Shown: piece after piece, positions 1 to 7,501 of the stretch | Position numbering within the stretch: position 1 is the stretch's first letter | Layout: each line of letters starts with the position of its first letter | Assembly: GCA_004151065.3 (NCBI GenBank) | Contig: NWUY0304227207.1 | Span: forward strand, 1 to 12,162 | From: Larix sibirica | Lineage: Eukaryota; Streptophyta; Pinopsida; Pinales; Pinaceae | Direction of reading: 5' to 3' | DNA length: 12,162 nt | Notes under the pieces: model-generated | Seen by the model: only the letters and a program-made list of their open reading frames with translations | What the model was told of the DNA's origin: nothing | Database searches by the model: none | Position numbers and translations under genes: made by a program

Positions 1-2320
1 AAGCTTCCATGTTTTCAAAAAGAATTTCAATCTTCAAACATGACTCAGCCGTCATTACATTAGGCCAACTTCCTTACTCCTCCACAAGCTCAACATTTTT
101 CCTACTCAAACCCTTGTTAGAATGCCACTTGTACTTTTTTTCTTCCAAACCTTTTGAAAGGATTGGATGTTGACAACCAGACTGACACCCTTAACAATTG
201 GAGGTTAGAAGCACAATCTACTATTCCCCCGCAACATGAAGACAAAATACAAGTACATAAGAGATCAGTCCTCTCTTATCTAATCACTACTTCCATAATT
301 ATGAAGATTAAGAGAAGAAAGAAGAAGCCTAAAAAGGCAAGGTTCGGTGATTGAACTGTCCGCTTGAAAGATCAAATCTAGTCTCCACCAATGAATAATG
401 AGAAGAAATGCACAAAATATGCATTAATTGTGCTTAAGAATTCTGAATTTATGACAAAATATCCAAAATACTATAAAAAGAGGGTTTTTTATTGAAAAAT
501 CAAATATTGGGGGAAAAGGTCTTATCCCACATTGAAATGGGATTCCTGAATTCCCAATTCCCAAAGCTATAAAAGAAAGGCATTGGGGGCATAGTGAATT
601 ACAATAGGTGAGAGTGGGGATGAATCTACTCTAATTACCTATCTTCTTCCAACCATATTGGACTTTTTCCATGCTCACCAAGTTGAAATTAACACAACCC
701 CTAACCTCCTTTAACCATATACTAATCCTCCCAGCTCATCGTTTCTCACAACTTTTTTAGGCTATTAATAACATAATATTTAACCACTTTGAAGCTTGAA
801 GTCACCATACCCTTACAATGAAAATGCTTTTGGCCACAATCGTTCCATTCGAAGACAAATGTTTCCTTCAAGACTTTTTGTTTGTAGATAAAGTCATTTT
901 TTTTCAAATCCACAATTTTCTACGCAAAGGACCCAGTAGTCCATTTGCAATAGAGTTTTGTGGTTATGAAACTAAGCACATTACGATATGTAGAAAAAAC
1001 GTATTAGGAATGTTATTGTAATTTACGTTGGATATGTATAAGCAGGATTTGATTCCATGAACAATGATTCTTTTTCTCATGCCCCTTTTTAGAAAGTAGT
1101 TGCAGTTAGGCCTTTATCCTTTATATGCATTGGATAGTGAAGAAGCAAAACAAACAAAATCACAAAACAATTACAATATTGTATGTCCTAATCCGATCAG
1201 CATTTATGTTTATTATTGTCTTTCATGTGAACTTTAGTTGCTTTCCTCTTCTTATCTATTGTTTCCTTTTGGCATAAACTGTTATAATGCTTGTCTTGAT
1301 AATTCTTTTAACTCCTTTCCACTTGTCTTGCAGTTCTTGTAACTTCATACCAGAAGGAAGAAGAAATTGTTCCACAACATACCAAATTGTCCCCATATTG
1401 ACAACTATTGTTACTTGTGTCCAAACTTTTCTTTCCTAAAAATATGTTTTAAAGTCTACTTTCAAATACTATACTCCTTGAACTAAAATTTCACTTAAAT
1501 GATGCACCTTTTCCATTGTATGTTGTGTTTGTTTAGATGGTTTGGCTTCTTTACTTGTTGCTAGGTCGTAGCAACAATCTATTTGTCTTCAAAACAATCC
1601 ATGCTTGCATCCTCATAGACTAATGTGCCCATGTCAACCCATTTACTCTTATGCCATTGGTTAATGAGATCATTGGATATCCTACTTTAACCTCTCCTTG
1701 CTTTGCTTGATCTCATTTTCTCCTTTCCATCAACTCTTTATTGCACTCATCTTTTGCTTTCGCGTACCCATGTATACGTCTACTAGATTTTCTACTTGCC
1801 TACACACACCAACTTCCTACACACAATACTCTTTTACTTCCAATCCTCTACTTTATACACAATACTCTAGATGTGCAAACATTGTCACAAACTAAAAGCT
1901 AAGAAAAAAAACATGCCTTTTTTCTAATAAACCTTGTCACATTGGCAAAGAGGAAAACAAAGATCCTTTTTTTTTTGGAATCCTTGTATGTGCCTAACAA
2001 TACTTTAGCCATTCTAAAATATGTGTTGTGTAAGATTCATTTCTAAAAGTAACTATGTACACTTGAACTCAATACTATGCTTACGCACAAGTTTCCATGC
2101 ATTTCGCCTTAGCACTCAAGCTTGATTTGCACTCCGTTTATAATGCTTGTAATTTGGGATTATGTACAACCAATGGGATTTTGGTCCTCTTAGTATGGAA
2201 GTGCCCCTTTAGCCATGGTTTCCTTGCACTCGCGTGTATGTACTTTCCTTTTTTCCTTTTGTTTTCCTTTTGTAGTACCTTGTTTTCCAATACATCTCTT
2301 ATATTTAAGTTCTTTTTGTA
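1..2320. other. Non-coding stretch, no gene recognised
   Basis: I recognise no gene here. Short open frames such as 818-1021 have no family motifs and uneven composition. The stretch contains a possible LTR promoter remnant near 440-610, a 9-bp perfect hairpin at 1555-1577, a T-tract near 1968-1977 and a C-rich, G-poor segment beginning after about 1.3 kb. The C-rich composition continues into the RPA1-like and Helitron genes, so the 3' part may belong to the same element. This is inference from composition only. Confidence 0.6.
440..610 (+). mobile_element. Possible LTR promoter remnant
   Basis: A T/G-rich lead is followed by the words cttatcccacattgaaatgg and, about 40 bases on, the TATA-like word ctataaaaga. 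A 'cccacat' block upstream of a TATA box is common in LTRs and promoters of plant retrotransposons. No terminal inverted dinucleotides, primer-binding site, polypurine tract or second LTR copy was found, so a solo or partial LTR is only a guess. An ordinary host promoter is equally possible. Confidence 0.2.
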
Positions 2321-2339
2321 GAACTCAAGCTTATCCCGC

Positions 2340-2598
2340 ATGGAAATGATTTCTCTTCTCCTGTATGGTTCTGTACAACTCCAACCATATCTGCAAGTTT
2401 TTTCAGTGTCCCTGGTCGGCTCAACAAAGGAAACAATTACACGATTCCAACTGACTATCTCTGATGGTACCAACACGCACCAAACTCTATTCTCAAATGC
2501 CTTCAACTCCCTCTTGTCAAATGGAGAACTTTAGGATGGATCTATCATCAAGCTTAACAAGTACACTTGCAACATTATTCATAATGCCACGTACATTC
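2340..2598 (+). pseudogene. RPA70N-like domain, first exon of the RPA1 remnant
   Basis: RPA70N is the N-terminal OB fold of RPA1 that binds partner proteins. The ATG at 2340 is preceded in frame by a stop at 2319-2321. The translation contains PYLQVFSVSLVG, then TRFQLTISDGT, then FNSLLSNGEL, lining up with the family's 'P.LQV..v...g', 'RyrL.lSDG' and 'l..G.L..gsiv.l..y.cn'. TAG at 2532-2534 falls between GEL and DGSIIKLNKYTCN, where the family usually has a charged or Gln residue; homology continues past it in the same frame to about 2598. Confidence 0.8.
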
Positions 2599-2719
2599 AC
2601 TTTCTATACTTTTTATCTCATTCTTTTTGCCCCTTCATTTCAAATTTTATCCATCTCCTTCGTACTATTTTTGTATCTTTTTTAATTACTTCCTTTTTTT
2701 CTTAACAAGACTATTACAG
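2599..2719 (+). other. Putative intron in the RPA1-like gene
   Basis: About 120 bases of T-rich, non-homologous sequence separate TYIH (RPA70N end) from VLNIEFL, which matches the '.I.leVL' strand of RPA1. The 3' end is a good acceptor: a long pyrimidine run ending in attacag at 2713-2719. The best donor is gtacat after gccac near 2592, but its phase does not match the acceptor frame, so an indel or a different donor is likely. The 5' boundary is approximate. Confidence 0.5.
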
Positions 2720-2937
2720 TGCTCAATATTGAATTTCTCCACTACAAAGTTTCCATTATTCGGAACCCATTGCCTCTTTTACTCCCAATTGGGCTTGGAC
2801 TTCTGAATGGCTTGTCAACTAGCCAACCACTTGGCATCACACAAGAAAGTGATATTCTTTACTCATCTGAAACATCAACTCCACCAACATCCATGCCACC
2901 TGCTACTATTTTTTTCAAATCACTTAACCCCAACCAC

Positions 2938-3228
2938 AAAAAATGGTCCATTCAAGGTCTCGTAGTTGCGAAGGAAAATGTTCACGAATACACCAACCAA
3001 AGAGGTCTAGGGAAATTATTTGGCTTTGATCTCCTTGACTGTTCTAGAGAAGAGATCCATGTCTCTACATTTAACAACTTTGTTGACTCCTTTTATGTCC
3101 AGATTGAAATAGGAATAGTGTACATTATCTCCAATGGAACAATCAAAGCCAACAGCCCTGCATATAACCATTTGAATAACCATCTTGAGATTATCCTTTC
3201 TTCTGCGTTGACCATCCAACCATTCCTA
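2938..3228 (+). pseudogene. RPA1 DBD-A-like OB fold
   Basis: DBD-A is one of the main ssDNA-binding OB folds of RPA1. An uninterrupted frame gives KKWSIQGLVVAKENV, GKLFGFDLLD, VSTFNNFVDSFY, and GIVYIISNGTIK, which matches the family pattern 'W.I..rV..k', 'GklFs.dLlD', 'ira.aFn..vdkfy', 'vY.iSkG.lk'. Phe residues occur in KLF and DSF at the positions of the stacking aromatics known in human RPA1. There is no stop in this domain, so its loss of function comes from damage elsewhere in the gene. Confidence 0.85.
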
Positions 3229-3258
3229 CAAGACTTCCCCTCGATTCCTTTGCATTCC

Positions 3259-3640
3259 TTCCACTTTAAAACAGTCAATGACCTTCAAAATGCATCGTTA
3301 AATTCCATGGTTGACCTTATTGGATTGGTCATCTGTGTCTTCCCTGGCATCGACAATTCAAAAAAAATACGGCTCAGAAACAAGTAGGAGAATTGTTGTC
3401 CTTAGAGACACATCCTGCTTTAGCATCGATGTCACCCTATGGGGCCATAATTGCCACAATGAGGGATCTGAGCTTGCTTCATTGCACTCCTCTAATCTAC
3501 CTCCAGTCCTTGCAATCAAGGGTGGTCGTCTTATTGAATTCAATGGCAGAACACTTGGTAGTGTTCCCAGTAGTACCCTCCTTATCAATCCAGATATTGA
3601 AGAAACCCATATCCTTCATAAATGGTTCATTGACAATGGA
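3259..3640 (+). pseudogene. RPA1 DBD-B-like OB fold with a frameshift
   Basis: DBD-B is the second high-affinity ssDNA-binding OB fold. The first part (HFKTVNDLQNASLNSMVDLIG) reads in frame 1. From STIQKKYGSETSRR (about 3347 on) the match is in frame 2, so a one-base gain or loss lies near 3343-3350, just before an eight-A run (3360-3367). The second part has IDVTLWG, PVLAIKGGRLIEFNGRTLG and a C-terminal helix ending WFIDNG, all typical of DBD-B. The Trp in TLWG and the Phe in EFNG match the conserved DNA-stacking residues. Confidence 0.87.
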
Positions 3641-3703
3641 TTCTGTGCAACTTCACCATCCTTGAGTAAAAAATGTGCATGCTCTTCTTCTCAAAGACAC
3701 CCA

Positions 3704-4139
3704 AAGAAAACAATCCTAGACTTGGAAACCATTCAACCCTCCGAGAAGGCATTGTGGTTCTATGTACGCGCTTCCATCGTTGACATTAACATGGATGATT
3801 CCCACTTCCTTGCATGCCCTTTCTTTGATGATGGCATACACTGCATGAAAAAAATTTCTCAGAGAGCGTACAACATTTGGCATTGCAGTAAATGTGATGG
3901 TGAATTATCTGTGTGATGGTAAATGTGATTGCAGTAAAATATTTGTTCCTCCTTTCAACCGAACCATCAACCTTAAATGATATCTCTCTACAAATAACTT
4001 GACGGCATACCTTTTCACCTTATCCATTAAGACAAAGACTTTTAATGGCACTAAAATATTAGAAACAAATGTTGTTAGATCTGAGGAGGTTCCTTATGCA
4101 TCTGCATCATCCATCCTCCTTGAAGAAATACATGAACTC
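3704..4139 (+). pseudogene. RPA1 DBD-C-like zinc-ribbon OB fold, internally damaged
   Basis: DBD-C contains the zinc ribbon and contacts the smaller RPA subunits. Cysteine codons at 3815, 3842, 3884 and 3893 give C-x8-C-x13-C-x2-C within ACPFFDDG...CMKK...WHCSKC. The x8 spacing is wider than the x4 of human RPA1 and fits my recollection of plant RPA1. The frame stops at 3914-3916. Homology resumes in frame 3 at 4008 with YLFTLSIKTKTFNG and ends near LLEEIHEL at 4139, matching the family's 'flfklkvk.et' and the last helix. Only about 110 bases lie between, too few for the roughly 60 residues expected, so part of the OB barrel is missing. Confidence 0.75.
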
Positions 4140-4545
4140 ACATATTGTAGCCAACCTATTTACTGTCTGCTTTGACCTCCCCTTTATACATTTAACCCTT
4201 CTTCTATGCCAAACACTCTTTCACATCACCCTACCACAATTTATTATACCTTCACTCCTTCATTCTACCTCCATATATTCCATACATATTTTTCCACCTG
4301 CACATCATATGTCTCCAATGTTTCCACTTCATCTCCATCTAATTATGTGTCTTCCACTTCATCGTTGTCACTTATTTTCTTCCCATGTCCTTCCTTCCTT
4401 ACTTTTATGTAGTCTTTTACCGGTATATAATGTAAAAAATTTCTTGCTCTTTCGTGTACTTTTCTACTATTTCTTTTATGTTCATATGACTATATATGTT
4501 ATCAAAGACATTAAATTGCATCTCTTTTGAATTAAGACTTACATT

Positions 4546-4771
4546 GGTTCACAAAAACTATGCTTCTACATATGTGTGCAACCAATGGTGTAGGTTTACT
4601 TTCAAGGATACAATTTTTAGTATGTCATTTATGTTGTTCTTTTATGTATACAATGTTTGGTTCACATACACTATACCTCTCTATATGCGTGCAACCAATG
4701 GTGTAGGTTTACTTGCATGGATACAATGTTTAGTATTTCATTTATGTTGTGCTTTTATATATTATGCTTCT
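4546..4771. repeat. 113-bp tandem duplication (two copies)
   Basis: Copy 1 is about 4546-4658 and copy 2 about 4659-4771. Both start with ggttcaca and share gtgcaaccaatggtgtaggt exactly 113 bases apart (starts 4576 and 4689), followed by near-identical gatacaat and catttatgttgt blocks. The copies differ at scattered positions, so the duplication is not recent. Copy 2 ends at the first bases of the inverted repeat at 4769. Confidence 0.9.
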
Positions 4772-4824
4772 TTCTATTTACCTCTCACATACATATATAT
4801 GTTGGTGAGAGGTAAATAGAAAGA
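4769..4824. repeat. Perfect 20-bp inverted repeat with a 16-base AT-rich loop
   Basis: The arm at 4769-4788 is the exact reverse complement of the arm at 4805-4824, with core word tctatttacctctcac. The loop at 4789-4804 is AT-rich and contains atatatat. A single strand would fold into a stable hairpin. It is longer than a typical Helitron 3' hairpin and is not followed by CTRR, so it is probably not the terminus of this element. A small foldback element or a non-coding RNA stem are other options. Confidence 0.93.
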
Positions 4825-5281
4825 CTATTTCCACCTTGTTTTTTGATATAGTTTCGCATGGGCTTTACTTCTATATTCATAAATACATTATTCTATGTAG
4901 AATGCATTTCTTTATTTAATATATGTGCTTCCATTTTTTTTCAATTCCTTATTTATAACATGAGACCACCCCATTAATGTCTCCACCGGGTTTAGCAAAA
5001 CCTTGTTTTTATTCAATGCATGTATGTCGTCCAATAGTGGAAGTGAACAAAGAAATGCATGGAGAAGGATTATGTATAGGTAGCACAAAGACAAGCACAA
5101 CCCACAGAGACATCTTTGTTATAAATCCACACATCCCAATGTCGTTGTTGAAACCATCCCCTCACCTAACCCATTACTATTCGAATGTGCTCCACCTTTA
5201 ATCACATCCACCCATAAACTTGAAAACCTCAATGCTCCACCAATGCACATGTCTTCTACACCCCTCCCCCCACCCACCCCA

Positions 5282-5920
5282 TGCAATGACCCCTTAAGAG
5301 ATGCTTAGTGTCGCTTTCGTAAATTCCTTGATCGCCTTCGTCCAATGCATATTTGCTCCATTTGCAAGGAATCATATCTAGGCATTAAAACAAATTTGTC
5401 ACATGGAATCTATAAATTCTCTCGATGTACTAAAGAATGCCATGGCCATCACTTCTCCTTAGAAAACAACGTGGACCCTGGAACAAAACCACCTGTACCT
5501 GCAAGACTAACTCAAATCGAAGAAATGTTAGTTGCCCATGTCAACCCAATAATTCAAGTTACACACACGCGTGGTGGGAAATACAAATACTTCGGTCATA
5601 CTATTAGTTTCCTCCAATACATATCCACAATAGCCATCTCACTTCCACACCTCTTGCCATACTTGGACATCCTTGTTGTTCGTAAATTAAATGCTACAAA
5701 CAAGCCTTATAAATTCGTTGTTAGTCATTCAAATATCCTAGCTACCTTGGAATTCAAAATGTCCAATGATCCATATTACAAGGATGTCCAACTTAATATA
5801 TCTACACTAAATTATTTGCCACTTCAACCCACAAATGTGTCCCCCCTTCTTCGCCATGCCACAACCCCTGGACCAGACCTCCACATACCCTCTTACCATG
5901 ATGATGATGCACTAACTTGA
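5282..5920 (+). pseudogene. N-terminal region of RepHel: Cys-rich motif and DUF6570-like domain
   Basis: Reading starts upstream of the ATG at 5345: CNDPLRDA, a TAG at 5306-5308, then CRFRKFLDRLRPMHICSIC, so the ATG is probably internal. CSIC with CTKEC gives C-x2-C-x20-C-x3-C, a plausible zinc site. It is followed by NNVDPGTKPP, LTQIEEMLVAHVNPI, GHTISFLQ and LDILVVRK, which match the 'DPG..P..L..vEe.LiarV.p' and 'LDvivVRk' pattern seen before the Rep domain in many Helitron proteins (DUF6570 from memory). The uninterrupted part is 191 codons, ending at TGA 5918-5920. Its exact role is not known to me. Confidence 0.82.
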
Positions 5921-6091
5921 TTTCCAATTCCACCAAACCCCCAAACCTCCTCCTTCATTTACTGATTGCCATATTCTCACACCGAGACAGAATAAATCCG
6001 ACACTTTGTCGCATCAAAATTTGGAACCCCAACACCATCCATTGAATGCAACCCAAGTGGGCTTTCCCCAATAAATTAATACAACATAGAA

Positions 6092-6708
6092 GGCCTCCTC
6101 TTTATGGCATTCCCAACCTTTTTCCCCACAGGAGTTTCCATGCTTAAACAACCACATGTTCAATAAATCAACATGCAAGAGTATGATTTGCACCTTATGC
6201 ACTACCATGATAATAGGTTCACCCAACACCTTCGCTTTCGCTACTATTTGTACAACCTTATGATGCACCATTGAAGCCAAGCTACCGCTTATGTATTTGT
6301 TAAACACAACCTTGAAGACACCCTTCCTACAACAGTCTCGATACTTCTCACCCAACTCCAACAAGTGCCAAATTCTCATGTGGTAGACCATGCCATGCAT
6401 TTTGGAGCTTCTCTTTGCGGGACATGCTCTTTTTGGAACAAAAAAAGAGGTGAGCTATATGATATGATCACCCAACTTGGTAGCTCAACCTTCTTCTTTA
6501 CCCTCAGTGTAGTAGACACCAAATGACATGACCTTCATATGCTCATGTCGAGCCCTCCTCCAACTTCTTTGCCTACACAATTCCAATGGAGAATTCGTAA
6601 CATTATAGCCAATGCACATATTTTATCTCTATATATGCACCATAGATTCACCATATTCCTTGAATAAATCCTTCAAAACAAATTCCATACAAAAGATTGC
6701 TAGTGTAG
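6092..6708 (+). pseudogene. Helitron-like N domain of RepHel
   Basis: Frame 2 continues through several stops with clear family landmarks: MAFPTLFPTG, then EYDLHLMHYHDNRF, FRYYLYNLMMHH, SQATAYVFVK, MHFGASLCGT, LYDMITQLG, TFFFTLSVVDTK and QFQWRIRNIIANAHI. These match the Helitron-like N domain ('AFPtLFP.G', 'RF..hprFryf', 'G.tlFfTlSaaD..w'). In-frame stops lie at 6164, 6272, 6524, 6665 and 6701. Context suggests that 6272 replaces Arg (HH*SQATA), 6524 Trp (DTK*HDLH) and 6701 Trp (KDC*C). Spacing between landmarks is near normal, so decay was mainly by point changes. Confidence 0.88.
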
Positions 6709-6798
6709 GTTTGCCCCTTATCATATTTTGCATTTTCGACTTTTAGAATTTAACAATTCCACTTTTTTTCCTCATTTTGTCTTCCCTTATTTCTGTAG
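6709..6798 (+). other. 90-bp phase-2 intron in RepHel
   Basis: Sequence begins gtttgcccc at 6709 and ends in a pyrimidine run and ctgtag at 6798. Removing it joins AG (6707-6708) to G (6799), making Arg and giving KDC*C-RYEW*HRGSTH, which is the expected Helitron run into the HUH motif. Without removal, the conserved YEW(Q)HRG block follows non-homologous T-rich sequence. The fit of donor, acceptor, phase and family alignment is strong evidence for a real intron. Confidence 0.85.
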
Positions 6799-6900
6799 GT
6801 ATGAATGGTAGCACAGAGGTTCTACTCATATCAATGATTTCATTTGGTTGGAAGGCGCACCCACTATGGACAACCTTGACTGGGAGGATGCTCCCGCTAT
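6799..6900 (+). pseudogene. RepHel HUH motif block, second His replaced by Asn
   Basis: Frame 2 gives YEW, a TAG at 6809-6811 where the family has Gln, then HRGSTHINDFIWLEGAP and MDNLDWEDAP. In active Helitrons the equivalent run is H-hydrophobic-H followed by G and F; the two His bind the catalytic metal ion. Here the codons are cat (6827), atc, aat (6833): the second His is Asn and the following Gly is Asp. The downstream WL..AP..dnlDW pattern confirms the register. The substitution should abolish or strongly weaken nicking. Confidence 0.85.
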
Positions 6901-6964
6901 GGAAATGGAAAAAAAATACTTTGACAACTTCTTAACTGCATGGAACCCCCATCCCCTGCACCTT

Positions 6965-7501
6965 CATGCCCCCACATTCCATCAAACATATCATCAAAAT
7001 ATTTTCACACTTGAATCATCCTCCACACTTGCAGCAAGTCAAAGTGACGACTATGAATCCCTTGTCAATTACATTCATCAACACACAAAATGAAATGAAT
7101 CCTCCTACCTCCATAAAAAATGGTCGACCCTTGTATGTCGTTATGGTTTCACCTTCTAAATGCATGCGACATCTTCTATGCTCATTGATTCTAATGGGAA
7201 AAAAACATACATCCCAGCTAGGAATGATGAACTCTTGATATTACACAACCCTTCCATGCTCTCAATATGGAGAGAAAATGTTGATTGTCAACCTCTGCTC
7301 TCACGACATGTTGTCCTCACATACATTTCGAAGTATGCATCAAAAGAAAAGAATAAATATAAAAGTTACCATGACATGATCTCACGGATTGCACATGTTT
7401 CCCCTGCAGAATATGTGATCTTGTTTCGCATCCGGACACTCCTCTCAGAAAACGTTGTTGATCGAGACATTGGAGTGCAAGCGACATGCCATATGTTGTA
7501 G
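6965..7501 (+). pseudogene. RepHel Y2 tyrosine block
   Basis: Frame 2 passes DYESLVNYIHQHTK, a TGA at 7091-7093, a TAA at 7157-7159, then YIPARNDELL, WRENVDCQPLLSRH and LTYISKYASK, and ends at TAG 7499-7501. RNDpLi.sHN, W..N.D..p.ls.h and Y..kY.sK are standard landmarks of the Helitron Rep C-terminal part. The two catalytic-type tyrosines are kept at 7322-7324 and 7334-7336. CHML, the stop, then KLPLTLC and FVSLNVS follow the family's CH.L..lPl...sr.fv.lNv, so the stop probably replaces Gln. Confidence 0.87.

Larger units (their letters stand above)
2322..4139 (+). pseudogene. Replication protein A large subunit (RPA1/RPA70)-like pseudogene
   Basis: RPA1 is the large subunit of the eukaryotic single-stranded DNA-binding complex used in DNA replication and repair. 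Four domains appear in the family order: RPA70N (about 2340-2598), DBD-A (2938-3228), DBD-B (3259-3640) and DBD-C (3704-4139). The linker before DBD-A has SLNPNHKKWSIQG, matching the SLNP...W(T/S)I entry of plant RPA1. Aromatics matching the known ssDNA contacts are kept in DBD-B (Trp at 3440-3442, Phe at 3539-3541). DBD-C keeps a C-x8-C-x13-C-x2-C zinc ribbon. Damage: TAG at 2532-2534, a change from frame 1 to frame 2 near 3343-3350, and a shortened, frame-broken stretch between the zinc ribbon (stop at 3914-3916) and the C-terminal homology at 4008-4139. Its orientation and position about 1.1 kb upstream of RepHel fit an RPA gene carried by a Helitron. A separate host RPA1 pseudogene is the alternative. 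Confidence 0.88.
4140..5280. other. Spacer between RPA1-like and RepHel remnants
   Basis: I see no gene. The + strand is strikingly C-rich and G-poor in the first part: in 4201-4260 I count 22 C and 1 G. The frame at 4069-4530 is pyrimidine-driven, with no recognisable domain beyond the RPA tail it overlaps in another frame. The spacer contains a 113-bp tandem duplication and a perfect inverted repeat. The last few hundred bases (about 4977-5280) could be degenerate upstream coding sequence of RepHel, but no motif supports that. Confidence 0.6.

Noticed and set aside
818-1021. 67-codon + strand open frame
   Set aside because: No family motif, no supporting context and length within chance expectation.
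1555-1577. 9-bp perfect hairpin considered as a Helitron 3' terminator
   Set aside because: It is followed by ctatt instead of CTRR-T, and it lies upstream of both genes, where a 3' end of this + strand element is not expected.
2138-2506. 122-codon open frame on the minus strand
   Set aside because: It lies opposite the RPA70N exon, shows no domain, and its length follows from the low stop frequency created by the C-rich opposite strand.
4769-4834. 20-bp hairpin considered as the Helitron 3' end
   Set aside because: It sits between the RPA1-like and RepHel parts, is followed by ctattt and not CTRR, and is longer than usual terminator hairpins.
6014-6400. 128-codon open frame on the minus strand
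   Set aside because: It is antisense to the Helitron-like N domain, whose + strand translation matches the family clearly. The antisense translation has no recognisable motif.
6809-7501. Stop-codon recoding or an alternative genetic code
   Set aside because: All three stop codons occur, stops fall at differing ancestral residues, and frameshifts and a broken HUH motif accompany them, so decay explains the data better.
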